Of a stretch of 64,000 nucleotides of DNA, positions 48,546-61,200 are shown one piece after another (within the stretch, counting starts at the first letter, position 1; every line of letters starts with the position of its first letter). Below the pieces are notes generated by a model. It ran no database searches and was not told the DNA's origin. It worked only from the letters and a program-made list of their open reading frames with translations. A program made the translations under genes and the position numbers. The stretch is from Enoplolaimus lenunculus. Its lineage: Eukaryota; Nematoda; Enoplea; Enoplida; Thoracostomopsidae. The DNA is taken from the NCBI GenBank assembly GCA_030248215.1, contig JASANG010000678.1, positions 62,001 to 126,000 on the forward strand, read 5' to 3'.

Positions 48546-49737
48546 CTTCACTCAACTGCGCCCGATACGCCTTGCTGTGCACCTTAGCGTGTCGCTTCTT
48601 TTCGTCCGATCGTGCAAATTTTCGTCCACAACTATCGCAACTGAACGGTTTTTCGCCGGTATGCGTTCGAATATGCGTTGTCAAATGATCTGATCGGCTA
48701 AATGCCCGGAAACACATTCGGCACGCGAACGGTTTTTGTCCGGTATGAATCCGGATGTGTCGGGTCAGTTCGTCTGAACGTGAAAAGCGACGATCACAAG
48801 CTTCTACTGGACACCGAAAAGGGCGTTCGGCAACTGGTGTTTTTGACGGGCGATTCGGATATTTTCGAGGTTTAACAGGTAAGTATCGCAAGTGAGAATA
48901 CTGGTCAAGGGTAACTTGAGCTGCTGAGCTTACCGATAAATCCAACGAACGGGATGTCGATGGCTGGGTGGCCAATAATGCCGTTTGGCCGAAATCTAGC
49001 GGAACCGGAACGGAGCTGCCAGAGCTGGCAGCGGCGGTAGCTGATGGAAACAACATGGTTGCCGGTGGGACGTCACTGTGTTCAAAAGGAGATTTAGTCA
49101 CGTCCATGCTATGCTCGGGTAGCATTTGGCTGTACGTCTGGCAACTTGGCGGGTACGAGTGACGTTTTCCGGCGGCGGCAGTTTCAACGCCGGGACTTAA
49201 GCTCGAGGTTTCTTGATTTGATGGAGGTCCAAATCTTGGTAACAAGTCTGAATGTGATAAGTATTGCGTCGCTGTCGGTGGCTGATCACTGGAACTACTG
49301 CCCCCGCTAGAGCTTGCGATCCCTGATGTGGTAACAGGTTCGTGTTGTATCAAAAATTTTGTTGAGGTAGTTGCTTGACCCGGATCGTAAGTGTGAGCAG
49401 TGAGTTTTTGAACAGGACCCGCAACTGCTACCTGATACTGCGGTGGCGGTGGCCGAGCTCCGAAAAGCGTTGGTGTTGCCAGGGAAGTTGCTTCCCCGGT
49501 TGCGCTTCCAGTCGCCAATACAGAAATTACTGGAGTACGTTCGACTGATAGACTAATCGTTGTTTGATGTCGGGATAACTGTGATACGCCATTGGTTTCC
49601 ATAGCAGTTTGTTGTTCTTCGAAAATTGGATTTTCTGAAGACACTGTTGATTCGTGACTGCTCGCTGGCGTTCCTGTTGAGCGAATGAATGGCGACCAAC
49701 TAAACGATGAAGGGGTATGGTGTTGTGCGAACAGCGG

Positions 49738-49769
<32 letters not shown>

Positions 49770-50521
49770 GACAAGAACCGTGTAGTTGTGATTGATAGCC
49801 AGACGTAGACGACGCAACACATTGACCTCTTGATGCCGGCCACATTGAGCAAATCGATTTTTGGTGTAAGTCATCGCCACTTTGTGATCCAAACGACGTT
49901 TCAGCGGGGGTTGTGATTTGAGTTTCAATCGCCTCTTTGTCATCGCGCTGAGATCCACCGATATTTGATTGCTGGCTGCTGCAATACGCTGTTGTTACCG
50001 AACAAGACAAAATATTGCTTTGGTCCGAAACATTGAAAGACACAGCTGGTCCGTAAGATCCAGCGTGTGGTATACTATCACAGCGCGTTGGTGTCGAAAT
50101 CGCCATTAGTTCTTCAAGTGGTTGATCGCTTTGTATAGTTGTCGAACCGCTTGTCGATAAATATTCCATTGTTGGCGATGATTTTGTTGTTGCTGTTGCT
50201 GTTGTTTTTTGCGTTGTTGCTGTTGGAGCAGCACGCATCTGAAGCCTCGATTGATCGCATATTAGGCTTGCAGCTTCTGCTGGTGAATAATGTTGCCGAT
50301 ATTGTATTCCAACACCAGATGCCAATCTTTGAGGACTTGAGGTTGGTTTTAGTCGCTGCGATGCGCGATATTTGGTCTGTTGTGCTTCAGCAACACATGC
50401 ACCAAATGTGTTGCGGCGAATACGTTGATATTTTCGTTGAGAAGTTCGGCTGTGTTGAAAATACATTGAGCTTGGTTGTGGGTCTGGCAACAGCAATAAT
50501 TTTTGTCGGCCTTGATGATAA

Positions 50522-50573
<52 letters not shown>

Positions 50574-50893
50574 GCTCTGTCCATTGTGATTTGAATAACC
50601 CAGCCATGCCTGAAGAGATTTCTGCCGTTGGAGAATGGTAGGCTTGCTTTAGCGATTGCTCTTCTAATGTTGGAACGTCTAATTTATAGGTATTTCGCTT
50701 GCTTTGGTCTCTTGTTTGCTGTGTTCTGACGACAGTCGCACATGACGGCGTGCTTAAGTTTAGCGGATACATGGTTTGATATTCCGGTTCAAATGTGGTT
50801 GTAATTTGTGGAACTTGCGGTTTGTGTTGTTGTTGTTGTTGTTGTAGTTGTTGTTGTTGTTGTTGTAGTTGTTGTTGTTGCTGCTGCTGCTGT

Positions 50894-50927
<34 letters not shown>

Positions 50928-53778
50928 GTTGTTGCTGTTGTTGCTGTTGTTGTTGATGTTGTTGTTTTTGTTGTTGCAATTGCAGTTGTTGCTGAGTAAC
51001 CTGTGGGAATTTTTGATATACAGACAATTTTCGCTGTTGTGTCATTTTAATTCCAGAGTCTACGCCGTGAGCCAACTGTTTGCCTTTGTCAACGCTATGA
51101 TGCAACGAGCGTCGAGGTAGCAAGGCAACATCGCGCACAACCGCGAGTTCACCACTGGGTAATGTTGGAGCGGATATTTTTCTCGACTTACTGCTGCTAC
51201 TGCCAGTAGTGCTTCCTGTTGCCATAGAACTGGTTGCGCCGCAGAATCCAATCGTAGTTGCGGTCGTTGATATAGCTGAGGTCAATTGGTAAAGATACGG
51301 ATTATGTCCAACGCTGTAACTGCGTTCGTATAATTGCCTTTGTTGCTCGCTGCTGGCGGCTGCATCTGGTAGGCTTGATTCCGAACCAGGGGCGACAAAC
51401 ATTGGTGCCGGAAAATCTGTTGACAATGCTCTAAATATTGGTGTTGTTTCAAACCACGACGATATACCGCTATCTAAAGAGACACCGCTTGCTTTACGGA
51501 TTTCTAGCAATTCAGTCATTGCACTGCTTTGTTGCGATGTTGTTGCTGTTGTTGTTGTTGTTGCTGCGCTTGTTGATGACGAAGATGTCGACCATGATGC
51601 TGAAACAGAAACCTGTGCCGCAGATGGAGCGATAGAGCTAGATGTTGTAGGTAAAGGAAGTGCTGTATACGATATTGTTACACTGCGTCCTTTATCATAT
51701 GCTGATTTTGTTGGTGCTGATACTGTTGTTGGTATTGTTGTTATTGCTGTTGTTGTTATTGGTGTTATTATTATTGTAGTTGTTTTCGTTGTCGTTGTTT
51801 TTGTGGTTGTTGCAGCTGCTGTTGTTTCTGCTGCTGTTGTTGTAGTCGTTGTTGCTTCAGATGGAGTAATCGTAGAAGTTGAGGTAGTCGTACAGCCAGC
51901 TGCTGTACACGATGCTGCCCAAAGTGCGAACCCAAGTGACTGAGGTTGTTGTTGTGGCTGTTGTTGGCGGTGGTGTTGTTGCACTGTTACCTTTTGTCCT
52001 GAAAAATAAAGTAATACTACATGTGCTAACTGCGTGTTCTCTGACCATAGGCTTCTAGTAAAACACATCTGCCCCGCTAGATGTACCTTAGTTGGGCACC
52101 ACTGGTCCCAGAAAACTTAACACGATATCGTTGCTCGATTGCCAAAAATGCTAACAGTGAAAATATAAAATATAACATTTAGAGTAAGTTAAAAGAACCG
52201 TTAGCTTTATCACATGCGCAACAGCCAGAGGGTGGAGGCACGTGGAGTGGCCCCTCCGATTTTCGAAGTCAGAAAATTTTGCATAACACATTGGAAATTT
52301 TGTTGAAAAAAACAGTAAGGCCCGACCATACCTTGCAAATTATTTTCCACCATTACCTATCGTGTCCAGCATTGGTTGTCCCCTTGTTCTGACTCAGCTA
52401 CACCGCCTTTGCGTATACCTTGATGACAAGAATAAATTTTATAAACTCAAAGTGATTTGTTTTCAGACTAACCTGATACTCCAGGGGTATTAACAAATTG
52501 CGTGCTCGAAGAAGGATACGAATCTGAAAATTCGACAAATATGTTTGCGGGTCCTTTAGCTAAATCATCACTAATCGCTAGTTGCCCTGTCAGATATTCA
52601 GATCCAAGCTGCATGCTTGTTGTTTCCATCGGTTCAGCCAGTTGTTGTTTTTGTTCGACTCCAAGTCTACTTACTGTCGGCACTATTTCATGGCCCATAG
52701 TTGTCTCTAGAGTTTCTGTCGTCACACCGCTTATCATTTCAACATCGCTGGTTGCTGGAATTTCCGGTACTGATGGCAGCGGCACAACGCTTTCTGATAC
52801 TTGCAGTGGAGGCGAAAACAGCGTCGGAGTCATACACGCGAGTGGCGAAAACATTTCTTCGCCAAAAAAAGCAGCACGACGTGTTGCAGTTGCCGCATGC
52901 GCCCCGCCAGGCAACAATCCGCTTCCGGTGCCACCAGGACCACCTGTACTACTACAAGTGACCGCATCATTGTTTGTACTGCCGCCGCTACTCAACAAAT
53001 ACGGAGTGTTCAACGTTGAACAATCAGATTTGCTTGATCCTGATACTGAACTGCTACTAGTACTACCTTTGGTTGATGCTTTTCGTTTGACAGGATCAAA
53101 TCCAACAATATCGTGTTCGCCAGTAACGGTCGCTGTTGTTGTCGTTCTAAGTTCAATTTCAATATTTGGTAAAGATAATAAAGCTGCCGGAGTTACTTTT
53201 TGAGCTGTTGTTGATGAAGCTTGTGGCGAATTCCGAACAGATCGTGAACTCGACGGGGCATCGACACTATGTACAGCGGAACTGGTACCAGTTGAAGCGG
53301 TTGTTGCTCGAGATATTATTGAACCAAATGCAGCAGGCAATTGTTGCCTTTGATGAAATTGATCGCCAGATGCTGATGTGTTTGTTGGCTGAGGATCAAT
53401 TGCAAACGTCGACGCCGTGGGTCCTTCTGTCTGAGAACCTTCGATCACTGAATATTCCGGGTGATAGTAAGTCGCTGGTGTCCATTGAAGTTGACTGATT
53501 GAAATTTCGGACATTATTTCCGCAGTGCTACCTGGAGCAATCGACGATGTGCCGACGTCTTGCTGTTGTTGTTCGAGTTGCTGTGGTTGTTGTTGTTCTT
53601 GTTCTTGTTGCTGTTGTTGTAGTTGTTGTGGTTGTTGTTGTTGACTCTGCTGTTGCTGAACTGGTAAAAGGTGATGAGAAGAAGCATACGTATTCGGAGG
53701 TTTGTCCATTCTAAAGCCACACAACTCCGTGCTGTATTGAAATGAATAACATTCGCTGTTGTGTAGGTTAATAACCAT
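48349..53778 (-). CDS. EGR-family zinc-finger transcription factor, polyQ-rich (2 exons)
   Basis: Exon 1 is 52473-53778 (ATG 53778; a second ATG at 53709 is also possible) and exon 2 is 48349-51998, joined across a 474-bp intron (donor GTTAGT, acceptor TTTTTCAG) in phase 1, giving 1,651 residues, about three times vertebrate EGR1. Three C2H2 fingers lie near residues 1,495-1,575 (48577-48823). Their helix residues RSDELTR, RSDHLTT and RSDEKKR match EGR1 except one Arg-to-Lys, so binding to GCGTGGGCG-type sites is expected. EGR factors are immediate-early regulators. The rest is low-complexity: Thr/Ser-rich at the start of exon 2, polyglutamine near 50820-50990, 50520-50575 and 49738-49770, and a final polyGln/His tail whose TAG lies inside the repeat. 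An ATG at 52068, open through the acceptor, could start a shorter isoform. I saw no clear NAB-binding motif. Confidence 0.9.
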
Positions 53779-54573
53779 GAGTAAAGGCAGTCGACATATC
53801 GTCGCAACATCGCGAGCATCAAAAGAAACACATTTGATTTCTCATATCCAACTGTAATTTGTTTGTTGCGAAATGGTTGGAATGTTATGTCTTATAGACT
53901 GAGGAAAAAAGACGAAAAAATTTATTTAGAACCACAATGATCCAGGTTCATTGTCATAATTTTCAGGGAACCACAATTAATTATTTTTGATTTGGAAAAT
54001 TACTAGAACATATTACAATTGTTTTGCTAGTAGAAATTTGTTTAATCAATTTTAATATCGTAACCACGGTTTTTAGTATCCGCCCTGCAATCAAATATGT
54101 GTATCCAATGCTGGAAAAAAGGGATAAAAGTATACCCGCCGAACAGGTGCATAGCCAGAGGCGCCTGGGAAAGGTTCTAGACCTCCCAATTCACGAAGAA
54201 AGAAACGTTTTAGGAATATTGTAAATGCAAATGAATTTAATACTATAATTACGTTTAGCTTCTCGCTCGTTCTGCTCAGCAGGTTTCTGCATAGTTTTAC
54301 ACGCGCGGTAAGGGTGGATTTGACCTCGCTAGCAATCGAAACTCCCCTTCAAAACCACGCAAAGTAAATAAATTTTCGCTTGGACATTGCAATTTTCAAA
54401 TTGTATCAATATTTCAAAATTGTGTAAAATTAGTTTAGGTGTATTTGGGGGTCGCATTGTTCATAACGCATGCCACCGGTTGAACACATTTCACGTTTAT
54501 CACAAGGCTTGGAATGGAATCGAGGACAATTTCAAGTGATAGTTCTAAGTATGTTGATGCTCTGTTTAGTAAA

Positions 54574-54825
54574 TTATAGTAAATACCAACATTTTTCATG
54601 ATGAAATTGAAAAATGTTCTCTCTGAGTCGAAACTGCATCCTCAAAAAATAAGCAAACAAAATTGTAAATAAAACCATTTTTGGCAAACGCCGACGAGAA
54701 ACGTACCAAAACGACCCGTTAACAATTCGTGTGATTTTATAGCGCTTGAAAATGTGTTTTGAAATCGAGCTTTGAGCCCATTGGGCTCTGCCGGATAACA
54801 TTATCACAGAAGATAAACTAACCAT
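54574..54825 (-). CDS. Possible 83-residue hydrophobic protein
   Basis: Not recognised. An ATG at 54825 opens 83 codons to a TAA. A basic middle (KHIFKRYKITRI, YVSRRRLPK) precedes a hydrophobic stretch MVLFTILFAYFL. It lies about 0.8 kb upstream of the EGR ATG on the same strand. No family similarity or splice evidence supports it. Confidence 0.2.
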   Translation of the reverse strand: MVSLSSVIMLSGRAQWAQSSISKHIFKRYKITRIVNGSFWYVSRRRLPKMVLFTILFAYFLRMQFRLRENIFQFHHEKCWYLL

Positions 54826-56404
54826 TCCACTATTCTCCTAAAAATCCTTGGATGGATCCGTTGCTACTACAAACACGACTCGCTATAGTAATAACGGTAT
54901 TGAATTGTCAAGATTTGATTAGATAATGCCAGTGACATGAATTTATAGTAAAGTAGGCGGCAAGTTTTTGATAAAACTAATTTGAACAGAAGTTGATAAT
55001 TACAAATATTTATAGAAACGTAAAAATAATTTAACGTATTTCACTCATAAAATACCTCGATGCCGAGTACTATTAAAGCCATCGAACACTATAAGGCTAT
55101 CATCGACAATCCATGCAAATAAATACTGAATAGGACGCTATTTAAAATAGAGCTTTTGCGTCATCATCTTACTGGCTTTTGAATGAAAATGGTTCGATTT
55201 TGAAAATTTTTTGCATATTTGAGGTTTTATGATGTCAAACGCTCCATGATCATTTAACATCCAAATGTCAATTTCTGGAAGATTCATTTTTTAAGCTCAC
55301 AAGATTTATGCTGTGTCGCGAAAATTGTTGGAAGAAAGTTTGAAATTTATATACCGTACAAACCAGTAGTGGCTAGAATAGGTTAGGTGTGACATTCGGT
55401 TAGTAGTTTGGACTATTGCCCAATCAGCTATTTGGCTATTATGTACTTTTCATGAACGAATCGTAGAAATGCTTAAACTAGGCTCATTCGCTACATTGCT
55501 GAACGTTCGACCAATGTTCCACTCAATCCCAATAGCGTATTTGTTGACCTCAAAATTGAATTTATGAAAAATTCAATTCAAATTTCGATGTGAGCTGATC
55601 AGGAGTGGTCATGAGAAACAAAATCGTCCAAAATATATTAAATTACGAGTGCTTTCCGGTAAACAATAGCTGTGGTCTGCGTCTGACTTTTTCTACAAAT
55701 TTATTACCTATAAATGTCAATTACAATTTCAACCCGCTGACATTATGAAACATTTCTACTTATAATTGTAGGAACGATAGTTTTGTAATTCTGAAAAGCT
55801 TTCACACATGTTATGCAACAAATCGACCGTGCCATTAGAAAATACAGCTGTGACAAAGCATTTCTTATCTGATTAACAGTGTTGGAGCTCTGTCACACTT
55901 TACTGCTCATTAAATAATACGGCATAGTCTTAAGCATGAGCCCAATAAAACGGTTACGCTCCGATAGGCCTTGACCTGAACCTAAGCCTAAGCCTAAGCC
56001 TGAACGTGCGGGAAATGGTGTGTACAAGCGATCAATTATTTTATCAAAATCAACCAAAGTGACAAAGTTTATACAGTAAATGAAACATATACATGGTTGC
56101 AATATTTGCTACGCCAATATTTGAAACGTAGAACTTAAAGTTTGCGGTGATAATCAAAAAAATTTAATTTTAAGCTATGGTCGCAAAACTCAACTTTAAC
56201 AATTTTATATTTCGGAGCTTTCAGGTTTCAAAATGGTTCTTGTTTTAGTTTTATAAAATACCCCTAGAAACAATTGTAAGATTGAAGATAATTATTGAAT
56301 GAAACCAGACGTCGGTAATTTCAAACGACACGTAAAATTTGTTGCCTGTTGGCAATAAAGACTTCCAGCTATCGAACTAGTAACAATACTCAAATTGCTA
56401 TAAG

Positions 56405-56525
56405 ACCAGTCGTAGTGGGACTACATTTATTGAGCGAAGCTCGAACACACGTAAGCAATTAAGGTAATATGTAAATTAGTTATTAGCTAACTATTCATTT
56501 ATCGGTTTTGAAGGTTTTTAAGCAA
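56405..56525 (-). repeat. Inverted copy of the tandem-repeat element end
   Basis: AGTCGTAGTGGGACTACATT, the hairpin GAGCGAAGCTC and one repeat unit match, inverted, the right end of the element at 36318-37210. Confidence 0.75.
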
Positions 56526-58019
56526 TTTCCTCGGACCAGAAATTTCAGGAAATATTTCTCCCTATTCCCACTTGAAATGTCTACACTTGTTTAAATATAT
56601 TAATTAAAGTCTGCAAAGCACATCAAGTAGATTGAAAATGTTTCATATTTCACCGAGAACCGCGAAATGAAGTAGTATTTAATGGCTTTCGCTAAAATAT
56701 AAAACACTTTTTATCTACTTTATGCGCTTGCAAACATTAATTTGCAAATTTAAACAGGATCGTTAACAAGGATGGTATGGGATGGTATACGAAGTGCACT
56801 ACTCCAGGACCAAAAAATTTAAGTTCGAAACTTTAAAGCCTACTTAAATTTTGAAAGTACATTCCTAAGTATAACCTTGCATGATCGCTCAAGCCATTGA
56901 CATAAGACAAACATACGTTTAATTCAACGGATAATTGCAGTACCGGATATATATCAGTAACGAAGAGTGGCGGAGCGTGGGTTAAAAATAAATAACAAGT
57001 CTGTAACCGAATAACAGGGAGTACCCCCTGGAAGGCCAAATAAGCATCAGTCCCCCATGATATTCGGGTCACTACTAGGCTAAATTTGGGATCACTGACA
57101 ACTCGCCCTTTCTTTATGCTTTCGTCTTGGACATAGATTAGGTTGTAAAATTGTAGCATTTGGTTGAGCTTTGTATCACAATTTCAGAACCGTGGTTCCG
57201 GCAACACGCTCATTTTTAATCTTATAAGACTAGAAAATCAGCAAAACTGTGTGTTAATATATATCTCACGCTATTTGTCTTTAAAAATTTGTGAAATATA
57301 ATCTTAAAGTTACTTTCATTGAAGTGAGAAAAATCTAAAACCCATAGTTTAGAAAAATTTGAAAACTTAAAGTCTGAAATGCAAGATATATGTTTCGAGA
57401 GTCTGTGTGAAAACGCAAATGTCTGAAATATTTCACACTTTGTTTCTTAAATATAAGACAGTTTGTCTTTTAGGTACGCTTATTATATATATTGCATCAT
57501 TTACGGGGTTTTGCCAGATATCGTTACAGTTAACATCCGCCATAGGGTATTAACTAAATTTGCAAACCAGAAAATAATCATAAACAATTTAATGAAAACT
57601 ATTCTTTCAATACGTTAATAACTTAAAACCAGGCATGTTCAGGTACATTTGCGATAGTGTTCAATGGAAGAGACTACTAATAGGTAGTTACAATTGCAGA
57701 AATATACAGAAATAAATATTTACAAATTTCTAATGAATACATCGCAGAACTTTACATAAACGAAAACTTGAATTAACAATATTTTAAATTTAATTTTAGT
57801 TTTCGTTCTTACAACATGAGCGGCCAACTGCGTAAAATCTGAGCCTCAGGTTGCAAATTATTCAATCGGGGCTAGCTTTCGTAATTAATCCTGGAAACGG
57901 AAAATTAAATAGACATTGACCACTGTCTATTGTGTGAAACACAAAGCGTTTGAGACGAAAAGATTCAATTATCGCCCACAAAACGCGTCACGGCTTCAAG
58001 TTATAGCTTTAAACTTAAA

Positions 58020-58202
58020 ATGGTATATATAATTTTGGAAATTCTGGCTCCCGAAGAGGCGGTACTCTTTACGTTCAATGACAAATTCAATATATTCTGG
58101 TCTCGTTCAAAGATTGCTGAGCCTAAAATAGTGACTAATGTTGCGTATCTCGCTATAAATCACCAGTGGTCCGCGGTATTGTTTGCAAGAATTAAAAAAT
58201 AA
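58020..58202 (+). CDS. Possible 60-residue short frame
   Basis: Not recognised. ATG at 58020 to TAA at 58202, with a mixed, protein-like composition (APEEAVLFTFNDKFNIFW). No splice partners, no family. Listed only because its composition is less biased than the surrounding noise. Confidence 0.15.
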   Translation: MVYIILEILAPEEAVLFTFNDKFNIFWSRSKIAEPKIVTNVAYLAINHQWSAVLFARIKK

Positions 58203-61200
58203 ATTCCTAGTAACGCAACAAAATTAGCGGCACCGCTAGACACAGTGTAGGCGGTACTACTTTTGTGCGAGGTTGAAAATTAACAAAATACTCATATATG
58301 TATATTAATGAGCTACCGCGAACTCAGCGGGTCCATACAGTTTTTTTGCAGAAATTAATTATTTAAATTAATAAATCTCTAATTGTGAGCGAACGTCAAG
58401 TCACTGAAATAAAGCTTACATATTTTGCAGCTTTTCAAGCGGGCAACGAAAAATAAAAAATTGGTAAGGTTCGCCGCTGTTATGGTTCTACCCAAGTCTT
58501 TGCTGTGATTTTAAATAGGAACAAAGTCACAACCTTAACCATTTCCTGTATCAATATTTTCTATTTCGTAAGACACATACTTTCAATCTAGGACCACCCT
58601 GGTATAGTGGCTCGACGGTTGAGCGCGATCTTGTTATCATGTCTTGTCGAGATTTTGTATTCCAAAAACGGATACACGTAGTACTGTGTGATTCAAGCTT
58701 GTCAACTTAGGAAGCTATCTTAAAATTGAATTCTAGAGATTTTCAGGCGCAGGCTTAACGTAAAATAACCAGCCAAATCTATGCAGAATTTGCTATTTTG
58801 ATAAGACCTAATTAGGTTTCAATCTTCGGTCACAGATAACAATTTTCACTTTGTTTTGCACAAAATATCATAACCTATAAGTCAAGGCACGCTAGCCTAG
58901 ACTGATTATATATTCGATCTTGTTAGAATTTGTTGGAAACTTCCCAAAAACGAAAAGTATACTATAATTAGAAAAACAAATCATGACGGAAATCGAAACA
59001 CACGTTCAATATGCAGTGTGTTGACATGCAAGGGAGGCGTCAAAACGAACGCATGTTGGAAGGATATGCGATTAGCTTTAGACATGCCGCTCGGTCCAGA
59101 CCTGTAGCTTGTTCACCTTGCTAGGGAGTTAAACATTTTTTAGGACCAGCTTACAAGGGTTTTTGATGACGTTTACAAGCAAGGTTGAAAACTTTCTAGG
59201 GGGGAGGGCAAAGTTCTTCCGGGGGCTGAGGTCCCTACCCTGGCCCCATCTGGCTACTGCGCTCGGATGAGTTGCAATTTGCAATTCATGACGCACCATG
59301 GCTCGTGGATACTTGATCCATGACCCAAAGTGCCTTATTGACAAATATATGTAGCATTTATCACCAGTCGATGCTACGCCTTGTAACTTTTAAAACAATG
59401 TGGAATGAGGTTCGAAATTTAGCACATTATTCGCATTCGATTTCTTTACTTCTGTGCAAAATTTGATATCACCACAACAGTGTAGGAATTCGTTAAGTTT
59501 GCAAACCTATCGCTAACTGATGATAGATGCTAAACGGCATTGATTCAAAGTACGCGCCAAGGTCCTAACATTTAATGTCATATCTGTTTAATTCGTCGAC
59601 AGCATACAACAAATTCGACCGCTGGCAGGCTGCCCGTGGCAATAATATATGTTTATGATGTGTAATCACCAGAGCTGCACACTACCTGTATGTACCCATG
59701 GGTAACGCGAGCACGGGTGAAAAAATTTTGGCGTGGGTATACCCGCGGGTACAGAATTTCAAGGCGCGGGTAAAAAATTTGTGATTCTTTACCCGCTTAG
59801 AGTGGAGTCCATAAATGTCAATTGTCTCTAACCGCAGCGTATAAACGACTCCAGGATAAAATCATGTTGAGTTCGCAAGTTTAAAGCATACTTAAGATTT
59901 AAAAGTACATTTCTAAGTATAACCTTGTATTATCGCCAACCGTTTAATACAAGGCAAATAAACGTTTAACTCAACGAATAATGGCACTACCGGTTATATA
60001 TCAGTAACGAAGGGTTGCAGAGCTTGGGTTAAAACTAAATAACAATTCGTAACCGAATAATAGGTGGTGCCCTTTGGGCAGGCCAAACGAATACCAGTCC
60101 CCACTCTTATTCGGGTCACTACAGTAAACCAAATTGAACAACATAATATCGTCTAGCGTGTTAAATTTCATTGGCAACCGTAACAAATATATAGATTACA
60201 AGCAATGACTGAATAAAATTTTCGAATTTTTGACCTATGATAACCTATTGATTTATCCCAATCTCTAAAGCCAAGTCACAGATTATTAGTTGAAGAACCT
60301 AAAGGATTCACTGTACGTTGAACGTTATTTCAACTGGAGCCTAAGAAACATACAAACTCTATGCGATAATACAACTGAATGACTAAACTCCTAATTTGTT
60401 TGAAACATTCAATGCCAAAATATGAGTTTTATAATGTGACAATTTTTGCATCTAAAGCAACGAATTGCAATAATAAATTGATACAATGAACGATTAACTA
60501 TGCGCCGTTAACGTGAAATCATTAAGATAAGCGTTGGCCATCTAATATAGCTTGATGCCTTATATATTTGTGAAGAAGTATAATTATCCGCGGTAGCAGA
60601 TTCAGAAGATTCAAAATGAAGAGCCGCACGAGATATTGTAGTGAAATCAATTCGCGAGCAAATGCGAGACTAGAAACCAAACGCCATTTGAGTGCTAAAC
60701 TTTAAGGCAAAGCCTTGATTTTCATCAATGATGAAGGCGCCAAGGCCGGGGTTGTCCTCCCTTGAATCCCGCAGTGATTATCCGTTACAGTTCCCTACAG
60801 CTGTTCGCGCCCCTCGGCGAAATTTTTTTCAACTGTATTAAAAATTATATGTCAGGAAAAATTTGCCTCGCCTCCGCCCTGTAAATAACAATTTCTGGCT
60901 GCGGGGGCTGAATGGCATGCTAAGAGTATGTACGAAAGTGGCACACGCGGAGAATATATACAAATGAAATTGCTCAAAGAATAGCAAAATCATTTGTACC
61001 GGTTTATAGAATAAACGCAACACCTGCTATGGGTTCAAAACTTTTCATCGCTCAACTACAGTTCGCTTGCAAACTTCGTCTGTCGAGTTTACACCCTCTT
61101 GGAATAAAATCATAGCTGCGCGGTCTACTATAATGTAAACAGTGTCTAAAACTGAGAAAGCTTCACACAACGTGAAATTTAGAAGTTGAATCGCGGTTCA

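Larger units (their letters stand above)
53779..58019. other. Upstream of EGR: no supported gene
   Basis: EGR upstream sequence with no recognised promoter element. It includes a possible short frame at 54574-54825, TTAGGC-motif sequence near 55920-56010, an inverse end of the tandem-repeat family at 56405-56525 and a reverse TA-type MITE near 56800-57078. The rest is AT-rich with nothing recognisable. Confidence 0.5.

Noticed and set aside
48078-48693. Plus-strand open frames of poly-Val and poly-Leu
   Set aside because: They are alternative frames of the EGR triplet repeat and run antisense to the zinc fingers; no independent evidence supports them.
52502-53203. 233-codon plus-strand frame
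   Set aside because: It lies antisense to EGR exon 1, has no recognisable domain and is explained by the biased base composition of that exon.
55975-56000. Interstitial telomere from CCTAAG repeats
   Set aside because: The same motif recurs at many sites with shared flanks, so it belongs to a mobile repeat; there is no long perfect array.
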